Origin: Paracoccaceae bacterium | GTDB taxonomy: Bacteria; Pseudomonadota; Alphaproteobacteria; Rhodobacterales; Rhodobacteraceae | Direction: 5' to 3' | Length of the DNA: 64,000 nucleotides | Assembly (NCBI GenBank): GCA_030148005.1 | Contig: JASBUI010000013.1 | Span: 62,001-126,000 of the forward strand | Shown: piece after piece, positions 25,578 to 34,924 of the stretch | How positions within the stretch are numbered: the stretch's first letter is position 1 | How the letters are laid out: each line of letters opens with the position of its first letter | Made by a program: the position numbers and the translations under genes | The notes under the pieces: generated by a model | What the model was told of the DNA's origin: nothing | What the model saw: only the letters and a program-made list of their open reading frames with translations | Database searches by the model: none

Positions 25578-26000
25578 TGTAAGGCTACCGCTATGTTTTT
25601 ACTCATTATTTCGGGATTACCTACCCATTAGAATGGGGTCTTATCAAGGTGATTTCCCGATACTTGCCATTATGGGTGGTTATTTCCCCATCCTTTTAGA
25701 TGTCCAAAAGCAGGAGTAACTTACGTTCCCATTATCGGCAACTCATTTATTACCTAGCGTAACACCAGAATCCTTTCCAATTGGGATCGCTAATGCAAGC
25801 AGGCCGACCTTCAGAAGTTTCTGAAACCCCCATCACCTTGATGGCAGGGGCGGGCCCGATCCGGGTGACAGCGGTCAGGGGATCTTTTCCATGAACAACC
25901 ATCGCAAGCGCGCAGGCGCTGCTATGCGAGAAAGTTAACATCAAAACGCGATGCCGCAGCTTACCAGCTGCCTCGCGAGCCGTATGAGGGAGGAGCTCAG
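25578..26000. promoter_or_regulatory. Divergent control region between the regulator and mtkA, with repeated CCCATTA sites
   Basis: This 423-bp gap holds no gene. It is AT-richer than its flanks and contains CCCATT-AG-AATGGG (25624-25637), CCAT-T-ATGG (25667-25675), CCCATTA again (25728-25734) and CCAATTGG (25777-25784), plus TAGCG/CGCTA arms 28 bases apart (25755-25792). The recurring half-sites look like operators for a dimeric regulator, most simply the adjacent NarL-type protein. GGGAGGAG is the mtkA ribosome binding site. Confidence 0.5.
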
Positions 26001-27200
26001 ATGGACATTCACGAGTATCAGGCCAAGGAAATTCTGGCCAAGTTCGGGGTAGAGGTGCCGCCGGGCGCGCTTGCCTATAGCCCCGAGCAGGCAACTTACC
26101 GCGCGCGCGAGTTGGGCGGCGAGCGCTGGGTCGTCAAGGCGCAGGTCCACGCGGGCGGACGCGGCAAAGCAGGAGGCGTCAAGGTTTGTGACAGCGACGC
26201 CGAGATACAGGAAACCTGTGAGCAACTCTTTGGACGCAACCTTGTCACGCATCAGACGGATGCCGAGGGCAAGGGCATCTACCGCGTCTATGTCGAAGGC
26301 GCGGTTCCGATCGAGCGTGAGTTCTATCTGGGCTTTGTCCTTGACCGGCAAACGCAGCGGGTGATGATCGTCGCCTCGGGCGAGGGCGGCACCGAGATCG
26401 AAGATATCTCTGCAAACAGCCCCGACAGCATCGTGCGCGCCATCGTCGAACCTGCGGTTGGCCTTCAGGACTTTCAGTGTCGGCAGATAGCTTTCAAACT
26501 GGGCATCGATCCGTCGCTGACCCAGCATGTCGTGCGCACCATGCAAGGTTGCTACCGCGCGTTTCGCGAGCATGACGCGACAATGGTTGAGATTAACCCG
26601 ATGGTGGTGACCAGCGACAAGCGTGTACTTGCCTTGGATGCAAAGATGACCTTTGACGACAACGCCCTGTTCCGGCACCCCCAGATCAGCGAGCTGCGCG
26701 ACAAAAGTCAGGAAGATCCCCGCGAAAGCCGCGCGGCGGACAGCGGGCTTAGCTATGTGGGCCTTGATGGCAATATCGGCTGTATCGTCAACGGCGCGGG
26801 CCTTGCGATGGCAACCATGGACACGATCAAGCTTGCCGGCGGAGAGCCGGCGAACTTCCTTGATATCGGCGGCGGGGCCACGCCTGACCGGGTGGCCAAG
26901 GCGTTTCGTCTAGTGATGTCCGACAAGAATGTTCAGGCCGTGCTGGTCAATATCTTTGCGGGCATCAACCGCTGTGACTGGGTCGCCGAAGGCGTCGTTC
27001 AGGCGCTGAAAGAAGTGCGCGTTGATGTTCCTGTCATTGTGCGCCTTGCGGGCACGAATGTTGAAGAGGGGCAAAAGATTCTCGCCAAATCGGGCCTGCC
27101 GATCATCCGGGCCAATACCCTGATGGAAGCCGCCGAACGCGCCGTGGGCGCCTGGCAGAATGATCTTTCGCAGAACACAGTCGTGAGGGCCGCACAATGA
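26001..27200 (+). CDS. mtkA: Malate thiokinase (malate-CoA ligase) large/beta subunit
   Basis: The 399-residue protein has the SucC fold: [20 protein letters not shown] opening, ATP-grasp motifs [22 protein letters not shown] and [11 protein letters not shown], and a C-terminal CoA-ligase domain with [14 protein letters not shown] and [23 protein letters not shown] and PREAxAA-like features distinguish malate thiokinases from succinyl-CoA synthetases, whose equivalent is usually ..CDxIAxG. With MtkB it makes malyl-CoA from malate, CoA and ATP. It overlaps mtkB by 4 bases. The neighbourhood with mcl and a hydroxypyruvate/glyoxylate reductase is that of serine-cycle organisms. Confidence 0.92.
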   Translation: MDIHEYQAKEILAKFGVEVPPGALAYSPEQATYRARELGGERWVVKAQVHAGGRGKAGGVKVCDSDAEIQETCEQLFGRNLVTHQTDAEGKGIYRVYVEGAVPIEREFYLGFVLDRQTQRVMIVASGEGGTEIEDISANSPDSIVRAIVEPAVGLQDFQCRQIAFKLGIDPSLTQHVVRTMQGCYRAFREHDATMVEINPMVVTSDKRVLALDAKMTFDDNALFRHPQISELRDKSQEDPRESRAADSGLSYVGLDGNIGCIVNGAGLAMATMDTIKLAGGEPANFLDIGGGATPDRVAKAFRLVMSDKNVQAVLVNIFAGINRCDWVAEGVVQALKEVRVDVPVIVRLAGTNVEEGQKILAKSGLPIIRANTLMEAAERAVGAWQNDLSQNTVVRAAQ

Positions 27201-28087
27201 GTATTTTCATCAACCGCGAAACTCCGGTCATCGTGCAGGGCATCACCGGCAAAATGGCGCGTTTTCACACCGCCGACATGGTTGCCTATGGAACGAACGT
27301 CGTTGGCGGCGTCGTGCCGGGCAAGGGCGGTCAGCTTGTCGAAGGCGTCCCGGTCTTTGACACCGTGCAAGAGGCCGTGCGGGCCACAGGGGCCGAAGCC
27401 AGCCTTGTCTTTGTGCCGCCACCCTTTGCTGCCGACAGCATCATGGAAGCGGCCGATGCCGGCATCCGTTATTGCGTCTGCATCACCGACGGAATTCCCG
27501 CGCAGGACATGATCCGCGTCAAACGCTACATGTACCGCTATCCCAAGGATCGGCGGATGGTCCTGACGGGCCCCAATTGCGCCGGAACCATCAGCCCGGG
27601 CCAAGCGCTTTTGGGCATCATGCCGGGGCACATCTATCTTCAGGGTCCTGTCGGTATCATCGGCCGTTCGGGCACACTTGGGTATGAGGCCGCGGCCCAG
27701 CTGAAAGCGCATGGCATCGGCGTCTCGACGTCCGTGGGGATCGGCGGCGATCCGATCAACGGCTCGTCGTTCAAGGATATTATCCAGCGTTTTGAAGAAG
27801 ATGACGAGACAAAGATCATCTGTATGATCGGCGAAATTGGCGGCCCGCAAGAAGCAGAAGCAGCCGCTTACATCCGCGATCACGTGACAAAACCGGTGAT
27901 TGCCTATGTTGCGGGTCTGACCGCGCCCAAGGGGCGCACGATGGGCCATGCCGGGGCAATTATTTCGGCCTTTGGAGAAAGCGCGTCGGAAAAGGTGGAA
28001 ATCCTGTCCGCTGCCGGGGTAACTGTAGCTCCAAATCCGGCTGTGATCGGTGACACTATCGCCAACGTGATGAAGGAAGTTGCGTAA
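27197..28087 (+). CDS. mtkB: Malate thiokinase (malate-CoA ligase) small/alpha subunit
   Basis: The 296-residue protein has a Rossmann CoA-binding domain ([22 protein letters not shown]) and a ligase domain with [37 protein letters not shown] and [14 protein letters not shown]. His251 in GHAGAI is the phosphohistidine of the SucD family. Its sequence follows Methylobacterium MtkB closely where remembered, for example [16 protein letters not shown] and [13 protein letters not shown]. It forms a heterotetramer with MtkA. The start overlaps mtkA (ATGA) and its stop overlaps the next gene by one base (TAATG), so the three genes are translationally coupled. Confidence 0.93.
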   Translation: MSIFINRETPVIVQGITGKMARFHTADMVAYGTNVVGGVVPGKGGQLVEGVPVFDTVQEAVRATGAEASLVFVPPPFAADSIMEAADAGIRYCVCITDGIPAQDMIRVKRYMYRYPKDRRMVLTGPNCAGTISPGQALLGIMPGHIYLQGPVGIIGRSGTLGYEAAAQLKAHGIGVSTSVGIGGDPINGSSFKDIIQRFEEDDETKIICMIGEIGGPQEAEAAAYIRDHVTKPVIAYVAGLTAPKGRTMGHAGAIISAFGESASEKVEILSAAGVTVAPNPAVIGDTIANVMKEVA

Positions 28088-29079
28088 TGAACGGGCCCGC
28101 CGTCCTGAACCACAAGCCTAAGGTCCTTGTGACCCGTCGCTGGCCTGCCGCGGTCGAGCATGAGCTTTCCGAACGGTTCGATGTGGTTTTCAACACACAG
28201 GATCGGCCACTGACACCGGCCGATTTTCGGGACGCGCTTGGCAAGTTCGACGCGATTTTGCCAACCGTAACGGATGGAATGGGCCCCGAGGCGCTTGGGG
28301 TGGCAAAGGCGCAGACACGTCTTTTGGCCAATTACGGCGTCGGTTTCAGCCATATCGACCCAAAAGCGGCGCGCGATCTGGACCTTACCGTCACCAATAC
28401 GCCGGATGTTCTGTCCGAATGCACGGCCGATCTTGCCATGACGCTGATGCTGATGGTGGCAAGGCGGGCAGGCGAGGGCGAAAGAGAGCTGCGCGCAGGG
28501 GCATGGACCGGCTGGCGGCCCACGCATCTTGTTGGCTCCAAGGTGTCGGGAAAGACGCTTGGGATCATCGGTTTTGGCCGGATCGGGCAGGCGATGGCAA
28601 AACGTGCGCACCACGGATTTGGCATGAAGATCCTTGTCCAGAACCGCTCACCCGTGCGGCAGGAGGTGCTGGACGCCTATGGCGCGACGCAAGTTCCCAC
28701 GGTCGAGGATTTGCTGCCCGAGTGTGATTTCGTGTCGCTGCATTGTCCGGGCGGACCGGCCAACCGGCATCTGATCAACTCAAGCCGCCTGAACCTGATG
28801 AAGCCTGATGCCTTCCTGATCAACACAGCGCGCGGCGAAGTGATTGATGAGCATGCCTTGGGTCAGGCGCTTATGTTCGATTGCATCGGCGGCGCTGCGC
28901 TTGACGTCTTTGACGGAGAGCCGAGGATCGCTCCGGTGCTGCTGCACTGCGACAACCTTGTGATGCTGCCGCATCTTGGAAGCGCAACGCGAGAGACGCG
29001 CGAAGCCATGGGCCGGCGTGTGCTGGACAACATCACCGACTTCTTCGAAGGGCGAGAGCCGCGCGACAAAGTGCTCTGA
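28087..29079 (+). CDS. D-2-hydroxyacid dehydrogenase, probable glyoxylate/hydroxypyruvate reductase
   Basis: The 330-residue protein is a D-isomer-specific 2-hydroxyacid dehydrogenase: NAD(P)-binding LGIIGFGRIGQAMAKRA (~residue 158), catalytic Arg in INTARGEVID (~residue 242), Glu in LDVFDGEP (~residue 273) and His in MLPHLGSAT (~residue 299). NYGVGFSHIDPKAARD at the substrate domain resembles GyaR/GhrB-type reductases. Coupled to mtkB by TAATG overlap, it most likely reduces hydroxypyruvate to glycerate or glyoxylate to glycolate in the same serine-cycle-like scheme. Substrate preference cannot be fixed from sequence alone. No further gene follows before the phosphate regulon. Confidence 0.86.
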   Translation: MNGPAVLNHKPKVLVTRRWPAAVEHELSERFDVVFNTQDRPLTPADFRDALGKFDAILPTVTDGMGPEALGVAKAQTRLLANYGVGFSHIDPKAARDLDLTVTNTPDVLSECTADLAMTLMLMVARRAGEGERELRAGAWTGWRPTHLVGSKVSGKTLGIIGFGRIGQAMAKRAHHGFGMKILVQNRSPVRQEVLDAYGATQVPTVEDLLPECDFVSLHCPGGPANRHLINSSRLNLMKPDAFLINTARGEVIDEHALGQALMFDCIGGAALDVFDGEPRIAPVLLHCDNLVMLPHLGSATRETREAMGRRVLDNITDFFEGREPRDKVL

Positions 29080-29082
29080 CAT

Positions 29083-29416
29083 CGCGCGAGGGGCTGAAAG
29101 CGGGTAAATGCGTGAGTTAGGCCGTGTAAGTCATTGTAAATGACTTGATATATAGCCTTGGCACCTTATCCTATGTCGCATATAGTTTTAACATAATACT
29201 GATTATGCGTAATTAGGATAGCGCTGACAAACACCTCACAACCAATGAAATCCGCTGGAAACCAATCGGTTATCTGCATCCACGCAAATCTGGACAAGAT
29301 GCTCGCCAAGCCCCCTTCCGTCTAAGGCACTTCGAATTTGGGACAGCCTAGGGACAACAATCGCCGGTTACGCGGGTTCAACAAATCGCAAAGTCGCTCT
29401 CGCTCAGGCCTTTCGG
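29083..29416. other. AT-rich gene-free gap with two inverted-repeat structures
   Basis: No gene is visible in this 334-bp gap. It holds a perfect AAGTCATT-GTA-AATGACTT hairpin (29128-29146), then nested arms TATCCTA (29167-29173)/TAGGATA (29214-29220) and CGCATA (29177-29182)/TATGCG (29204-29209), which together could fold a 54-nt hairpin. The segment is strikingly AT-rich for this genome. Neither structure has a T run. The remainder to 29416 shows nothing recognisable. Confidence 0.5.
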
Positions 29417-30106
29417 TCAGCCCAAGGCATACCCTGCCCCGCGAACGGTGCGCAGAGGATCGTCGCCGCCGTGGGCGCCAAGCGCTTTGCGCAGGCGGCC
29501 GATATGGACGTCCACGGTGCGCGTATCGACATAGATGTCGCGCCCCCAGACCCGGTCCAGAAGTTGCTCACGGCTCCAGACGCGGCCGGGCTTTTCCATA
29601 AAGGTGCTGAGAAGCCGAAATTCTGTCGGGCCCAGCTTCAGCGGCTTGCCAGCGCGGCTGACCCGGTGGGTTTCCGCGTCCAGTTCAATGTCGTCATAGC
29701 TTAGCGTTTCGCCCATGGTCGCGGGGCGTGAGCGGCGCAGCTGGCTACGCACGCGGGCCATAAGTTCGACCACCGAATAGGGTTTGACGACATAGTCATC
29801 GGCCCCGGTTTCAAGCCCCCTCACCCGGTCCACTTCTTCAGAGCGCGCCGAAAGCATGATGATCGGGATCGACTTTGTGTCGCTGCGCATTTTCAGGCGG
29901 CGGCAAACCTCGATCCCGCTGAGGTTCGGCATCATCCAGTCCAGCACGATAAGGTCGGGCTTGTCCTCGTCGACAAGCATCAGTGCCTCATCGCCATTGT
30001 CGGCGCGGCTGACGCGGACACCTTCGGCCTCAAGGTTATAGGCCAGAACTTCGCGCTGTGCCGGTTCGTCCTCTACCAGCAGGACAAGCGGCTGTTCGAC
30101 AGACAT
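29417..30106 (-). CDS. phoB: Phosphate regulon response regulator PhoB
   Basis: The 229-residue protein has a full receiver domain (acidic pair in LVEDEPAQ, phosphoacceptor Asp56 in VLDWMMPNLSG, Thr/Ser and Lys in DYVVKPYS) and an OmpR/PhoB winged helix with KLGPTEFRLLSTFMEKPGRV, WSREQLLDRVWG and TVDVHIGRLRKAL. Phosphorylated PhoB activates pst and other Pho genes at Pho boxes. It is last in the phoR-pstSCAB-phoU-phoB set, and its start overlaps the phoU stop as TGATG. All normal receiver residues are present. Confidence 0.96.
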   Translation of the reverse strand: MSVEQPLVLLVEDEPAQREVLAYNLEAEGVRVSRADNGDEALMLVDEDKPDLIVLDWMMPNLSGIEVCRRLKMRSDTKSIPIIMLSARSEEVDRVRGLETGADDYVVKPYSVVELMARVRSQLRRSRPATMGETLSYDDIELDAETHRVSRAGKPLKLGPTEFRLLSTFMEKPGRVWSREQLLDRVWGRDIYVDTRTVDVHIGRLRKALGAHGGDDPLRTVRGAGYALG

Positions 30107-30825
30107 CAGACTTCGCTTCCACCATGGGTTTCAAATGCGGTGCGGTCGCCCTTGGGGCGGCTGTCATCGGGCATCTCGCCGGTCACAAGATAGATCACCT
30201 GCTCGGCGATATTGGTGACATGGTCGCCCGCACGCTCGATATTCTTTGCGATAAAGTGCAGGTGCATACAGGCGGTGATGTTGCGCGGGTCTTCCATCAT
30301 GTGGGTCAGAAACTCACGGAAAAGCGCGTTGTACATCTGATCGACTTCCTGATCGCGCTGGCGCACGCTTTCGGCCAGATCGGCGTCGCGCTGGATATAG
30401 GCGTCAAGCGCATCCTTCAGCATCGACTGAACGGCGGCGGCAAGGCGGCGGATTGCACCGGCAGAGCCTGCCACCTGCCCCATCTGGACCAGAACCGAGG
30501 TGCGTTTCGCAAGGTTCTTGGAATAGTCGCCCACACGTTCAAGGTTCGACGATATCTTCATCACCGTCAGAACGGTGCGCAGATCGCCCGCCGTGGGCGA
30601 GCGCAGCGCGATGACGCGTGCGACATCCTCTTGGATTTGCTCTTCGAGGGCGTCAATTGCCTTGTCACCCTTGCGCACGCGTTCGGCCATTTCGGTATCG
30701 CGCGCCTCAAGCGATTTCGCGGATTCGATGATTGCCGCCTCAACCAGCCCGCCCATGCGTACGATCTTGGCCTGAATAGCCTCTAGATCGCGGTCATATG
30801 CGCTTGAGATATGTGTCTCGTTCAT
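30106..30825 (-). CDS. phoU: Phosphate transport regulator PhoU
   Basis: The 239-residue protein is all helical with two repeats of the PhoU domain. ALRSPTAGDLRTVLTVMKISSNLERVGDYSKNLAKR and, in the second half, HLHFIAKNIERAGDHVTNIAEQV contain the E-R-x-G-D metal-binding motifs. PhoU links the PstSCAB transporter to PhoR and restrains Pho signalling when phosphate is ample. It lies 9 bases after pstB and overlaps phoB, giving a tightly coupled block. Confidence 0.96.
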   Translation of the reverse strand: MNETHISSAYDRDLEAIQAKIVRMGGLVEAAIIESAKSLEARDTEMAERVRKGDKAIDALEEQIQEDVARVIALRSPTAGDLRTVLTVMKISSNLERVGDYSKNLAKRTSVLVQMGQVAGSAGAIRRLAAAVQSMLKDALDAYIQRDADLAESVRQRDQEVDQMYNALFREFLTHMMEDPRNITACMHLHFIAKNIERAGDHVTNIAEQVIYLVTGEMPDDSRPKGDRTAFETHGGSEV

Positions 30826-30834
30826 AACTTCCTC

Positions 30835-31644
30835 CTAGCCGATCCGGCCGGTGATATAGTTCTCGGTCCGGGGATCTTCGGGATTGGTAAAGATCTTGCC
30901 GGTTTCGCCGTACTCCACGAGGTTTCCAAGGTGGAAATAGGCGGTTTTCTGGCTGACGCGGGCGGCCTGCTGCATCGAGTGTGTGACGATGATGACCGCA
31001 AAGTTCTGGCGCAGCTCTGTTATCAGCTCTTCAACCTGTTCGGTCGCGATGGGATCAAGCGCCGAACATGGTTCGTCCATCAGCAGAACCTCGGGCGCTG
31101 TGGCAACGGCGCGCGCGATGCAAAGGCGCTGTTGCTGGCCGCCCGACAGGCCCGTGCCGGGCTGGTCCAGCCGGTCCTTGACCTCATCCCAGATAGCCCC
31201 GCGGCGCAGCGACTTTTCAACGATCTCATCCAGTTCGGCCTTGCTTGCGGCCAGGCCGTGAATGCGGGGGCCATAAGCGATGTTGTCGTAGATGGATTTA
31301 GGAAAGGGATTGGGCTTTTGAAAGACCATGCCCACCTTGGCGCGCAATTGGACCGGATCGACGCCGGGGGCATAGATATCCTGCCCGTCCAGCGTGATCG
31401 TGCCTTCCATGCGGCAGATGTCGATCGTGTCGTTCATCCGGTTGATCGCGCGCAGAAACGTCGACTTGCCACAGCCCGAGGGGCCGATAAAGGCCGTCAC
31501 GGTCTTGTCCAGTATCTCGACGTTCACGTCCTTGATGGCGTGGTTGTCGGCATAGTAGATCTGTACGCCGGTCGCCGTGATTTTTGGTGTCTGTGTGGTC
31601 ACATCGTTCTCCAGGTGTCTTACGTCGTCCATGCGTCCTCGCAT
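30835..31644 (-). CDS. pstB: Phosphate ABC transporter ATP-binding protein PstB
   Basis: The 269-residue protein is a classic ABC ATPase: Walker [20 protein letters not shown], signature [17 protein letters not shown], Walker [17 protein letters not shown] and the switch His in [16 protein letters not shown] after Walker A and the SALDPIAT block are PstB-specific. It powers phosphate import by PstSCA at the inner membrane. Its ATG overlaps the pstA stop (TAATG). An internal start at the M-D-D-V codons, 12 bases later, is possible; the rest is family-length. Confidence 0.97.
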   Translation of the reverse strand: MRGRMDDVRHLENDVTTQTPKITATGVQIYYADNHAIKDVNVEILDKTVTAFIGPSGCGKSTFLRAINRMNDTIDICRMEGTITLDGQDIYAPGVDPVQLRAKVGMVFQKPNPFPKSIYDNIAYGPRIHGLAASKAELDEIVEKSLRRGAIWDEVKDRLDQPGTGLSGGQQQRLCIARAVATAPEVLLMDEPCSALDPIATEQVEELITELRQNFAVIIVTHSMQQAARVSQKTAYFHLGNLVEYGETGKIFTNPEDPRTENYITGRIG

Positions 31645-33428
31645 TACCAGCGGCGTTCAAAGCGTTTGCGCAAAAAGACGGCAAGCGCATTCATTATCAC
31701 AAGAAATGCCAGCAAGACCAGAATGGCCGCGGCGGTGCGTGCCTCAAAAGCGCGTTCGGGGAAGTCGGACCAGCGATAGACCTGCACGGGCAGAACCGTG
31801 GCGCTGTCCAGAATGCCGGTCGGGATATCGACGATAAAGGCCACCATGCCGATCATGATCAGCGGGGCGGTTTCGCCCAAGGCCTGTGCCATACCGATGA
31901 TGGTGCCGGTCAGAATGCCGGGCATGGCCAGCGGCAGGACATGATGGAACGTCGACTGAAGCTTGGAGGCCCCTACCCCCAGCGCCGCCTCGCGGATCGA
32001 CGGGGGCACGGCGCGAATGGCGGCGCGCGATGCGATGATGATCGTCGGCAAGGTCATAAGGGCCAGCACGATACCGCCCGCAAGCGGCGCTGATCGCGGA
32101 ACACCGAAAAAGCCCAGGAAAACCGCAAGGCCAAGAAGGCCAAAGACGATACTCGGCACGGCGGCAAGGTTGTTGATGTTGACCTCGATAAAGTCGGTCA
32201 GGCGGCGCTTGGGCGCAAACTCTTCCAGATAGATCGCGGCCAGAACGCCAATGGGAAAGGCCAGACAGAAGGTCACCAGCATGGTCCAGAATGATCCGAC
32301 GGCGGCGCCCCAGATACCGGCAAGCTCTGGCTCGCGGCTGTCGCCGGCGGTGAAAAAGCGTGTGTTAAAGACGGTGTCGATACGCCCCTGATCGCGCAGT
32401 GTTTCCAGCCAGACGATCTGATCATCGCTGACCTTGCGCGAGGCTTCGGGCAGTGTGGTTGCGTATAGCGCCCAGTCCTGGCTGGCTGTGACAGGCCCGT
32501 CCGTTGGCGCCAGAACGACGCCCTCGGCGCTGGCGGGGCTGATCTTGGTCAGCTTGATCCAGCCGCCTGCCGTCTTGATCAAAAGAGAGGGCGTTGTGGT
32601 GGTCAGCTCTTCGGTACCATCAACGCCATTGGCGCGCGCCTCAAGATCGGCAGCGGCGGCCAGAAACTTGTCGCGGCGGGCGGTTCTGGCATCAACTTCT
32701 GCCTTGGCTTCGGCGCGGGCCTCGTCGGTTGCGGCTGCTTCCAGCCGCGCAGCAAAGGCGCGAACGCCATTGTCCTGAAGCGCGGCTTGCCGCCGCTGAA
32801 ACGCTGCCTGATCCAGAAGGGTGCGTTTGACAGCCTCAAGCGGGGCGGAAAAATCTTCGGCCGTCGTGGCGATCTGAACTTTCTTGCCATCCTCTGTGAT
32901 GGTCAAAGCGCCGCCGGTCTTGGCCTTTTTCAGATCGCCATAAGCGCCTTGCAGGTAAAGGTCCGAGACGTCCGAGGCCAGAAAACGGTAGTCCAGCGTC
33001 TGACCCACCAATGTCGGATCGTCCGAAACTTTCCTGCCCAGTTCAAAACTGGCGCCGTTTGAAACCAGATCATAGAGCTCTCGCTTGGCGCCGCGGGCCT
33101 TGACCCACGGGAACTCGGCGCGCAGGGCGGCCTTGGTCAGACCACCGAAATCGGCACGCAGGATCTTCTTGGGGTCCTTGGTGCCCTGCGGATCGACCAC
33201 GGCAGGATCAAGCGTCACCGGCAGCGTCAGGTAGCTTTCGGTCAGCGCCCCGCCTGCCTTTGTCACGACCGAGGAAAGCAGCGCAAGAAGGGCAAGGGCC
33301 GCAACGCTGATGGCGATAATGCCATAGGCCTTCAGCCGCCATTCAGCCCGCCGGCGCTTTTTCAGCCGCGCAGCGCTGCGATCATCTCCGAAGGCAAAGC
33401 CATTTGCGGTGTTGGGTGTATCTGTCAT
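31644..33428 (-). CDS. pstA: Phosphate ABC transporter permease PstA, with large periplasmic insert
   Basis: From ATG 33428 ([13 protein letters not shown]) the protein has 594 residues, about twice the E. coli length. A first transmembrane segment (~residues 33-57) is followed by a long ~300-residue hydrophilic, coiled-coil-rich insert (the DUF3333-type region, residues ~60-345), then the normal permease core from ~370 onward with [30 protein letters not shown] (in parts) and the EAA loop [15 protein letters not shown]. Long PstA forms are usual in alphaproteobacteria. The longer in-frame start lies within pstC and is rejected, because ATG 33428 follows the pstC stop by 10 bases with AGGG spacing. 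Confidence 0.92.
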   Translation of the reverse strand: MTDTPNTANGFAFGDDRSAARLKKRRRAEWRLKAYGIIAISVAALALLALLSSVVTKAGGALTESYLTLPVTLDPAVVDPQGTKDPKKILRADFGGLTKAALRAEFPWVKARGAKRELYDLVSNGASFELGRKVSDDPTLVGQTLDYRFLASDVSDLYLQGAYGDLKKAKTGGALTITEDGKKVQIATTAEDFSAPLEAVKRTLLDQAAFQRRQAALQDNGVRAFAARLEAAATDEARAEAKAEVDARTARRDKFLAAAADLEARANGVDGTEELTTTTPSLLIKTAGGWIKLTKISPASAEGVVLAPTDGPVTASQDWALYATTLPEASRKVSDDQIVWLETLRDQGRIDTVFNTRFFTAGDSREPELAGIWGAAVGSFWTMLVTFCLAFPIGVLAAIYLEEFAPKRRLTDFIEVNINNLAAVPSIVFGLLGLAVFLGFFGVPRSAPLAGGIVLALMTLPTIIIASRAAIRAVPPSIREAALGVGASKLQSTFHHVLPLAMPGILTGTIIGMAQALGETAPLIMIGMVAFIVDIPTGILDSATVLPVQVYRWSDFPERAFEARTAAAILVLLAFLVIMNALAVFLRKRFERRW

Positions 33429-33438
33429 GCGCAGGGCC

Positions 33439-34815
33439 CTAATCGTAAAGTTCGCGGTAGCGCCGGACGATCCGAAGCGCGACGACATTCATGGCAAGCG
33501 TTACGCAGAACAGCGTAAAGCCCAAGGTAAAGGCGGGTCCGGCGGCAGTTGACGCCTCGGTGTCGCCAGTGATCAGCGCAACGATCTGAACCGTTACCGT
33601 CGTCACCGCCTCTAGCGGGTTGGCGGTCAGGTTGGCGCCCTGCCCTGCGGCCATCACGACGATCATCGTCTCGCCCACGGCGCGGCTGATGCCCAGAAGG
33701 ATGGCCGAGACAATGCCGGGCAAAGCTGCGGGCAGCACCACCTGACGCATGGTTTCGGCCTTGGTGGCGCCGAGGCCATATGATCCATCACGAAGGCTTT
33801 GCGGCACCGAGTTGATCACGTCATCGCTGAGCGATGAGATGAAGGGGATGATCATGATCCCCATGACAACCCCGGCCGCAAGCGCGCTTTCAGATGCAAT
33901 CGAAAGGCCAAAGCTTTCGCCGGTGTTGCGGATAAAGGGCGCAACGGTGATGGCTGCGAAAAAGCCGTAGACGACCGTCGGGATGCCGGCCAAAAGCTCC
34001 AGCATCGGCTTGACGATCGCGCGCACGCGCGCCGAGGCGAAATCGCTTAGGTAGATCGCGGCGAAAAGGCCAACGGGCACGGCCACGATCATCGCGATCA
34101 GCGTAATCAGGAAGGTGCCGGCGAAAAGCGGCACGGCGCCCACCTTGTTGGGGTCCATCTGGCCAGAGTGCACGCCTGAAAGCGGGCTCCATGTCGTGCC
34201 GAACAGAAACTTGTCGACGCGCCAGCCAATGTTGGAAAAGAAGGTCAGGGTTTCAAAGATTAGCGACAGAACAATGCCAAGCGTGGTCAGAACCGCGATC
34301 GCGGCCATTGCCATCAGAACGTATCGCAAAATCCGTTCGGTGCGGTTACGCGCGCGCCACTCTGGTGTGATCTGGCGCAGGGTGACCGCGGCTGCGGCCA
34401 AAGCGGCGGCGCCGGTTCCGATAAGGACAAGCCAGAAGGAAAGCTGCGAAAGTGTGCCGTACCGCAGCGCGATATCCTCGCGCAGGGGGCCCGATTTGGA
34501 CGCAACCGTTCCGGCGGCAATGGCGCGGGCATCAGAAAGGATAAGCTGACGTTCGATCCGAAGCGTTTCTGGCGCTGCCTGACCGATTTCGTTCATCAAT
34601 GTGTTCTGGGTATAGCTTGCGCTGGCAACCGACAGGACAATCAACACGCCCCAGCCGATCAGCATGACCCAAAGCGCGGCATAAAGACCGTGGTAGGCCG
34701 GGCGCGAGTGCAGTGAGGATGGATCGCCTGCGGCCAGCGACACCGCCTTTGCGCGGGCCCAGACCCAAGCTGCCAGGGCGATCAGCGCCACGACAAGAAA
34801 CATTGCTGCAATCAT
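33439..34815 (-). CDS. pstC: Phosphate ABC transporter permease PstC, long form
   Basis: The 458-residue protein has an extended N-terminus with two or three extra transmembrane segments (~residues 2-22, 47-70 and 130-150). The conserved permease then starts near residue 185: LFGTTWSPLSGVHSGQMD, FAAIYLSDFASARVRAIVKPMLELLAGIPTVVYG (in parts) and the EAA loop SLRDGSYGLGATKAETMRQVVLPAALPG. With PstA it forms the membrane channel. The gene follows pstS by ~110 bases and precedes pstA by 10 bases. Extended PstC proteins are frequent in alphaproteobacteria. Confidence 0.93.
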   Translation of the reverse strand: MIAAMFLVVALIALAAWVWARAKAVSLAAGDPSSLHSRPAYHGLYAALWVMLIGWGVLIVLSVASASYTQNTLMNEIGQAAPETLRIERQLILSDARAIAAGTVASKSGPLREDIALRYGTLSQLSFWLVLIGTGAAALAAAAVTLRQITPEWRARNRTERILRYVLMAMAAIAVLTTLGIVLSLIFETLTFFSNIGWRVDKFLFGTTWSPLSGVHSGQMDPNKVGAVPLFAGTFLITLIAMIVAVPVGLFAAIYLSDFASARVRAIVKPMLELLAGIPTVVYGFFAAITVAPFIRNTGESFGLSIASESALAAGVVMGIMIIPFISSLSDDVINSVPQSLRDGSYGLGATKAETMRQVVLPAALPGIVSAILLGISRAVGETMIVVMAAGQGANLTANPLEAVTTVTVQIVALITGDTEASTAAGPAFTLGFTLFCVTLAMNVVALRIVRRYRELYD

Positions 34816-34924
34816 TCACTGCCCCCCAAAGCAGAAAGCGCCGGTTGGTGTGTCCCGCGCCTTCCTTCGTCTTTCCTATACAGGCAAGGGCCGATGGCCC
34901 CCACCCATTTTTTGCCGATCCGAA

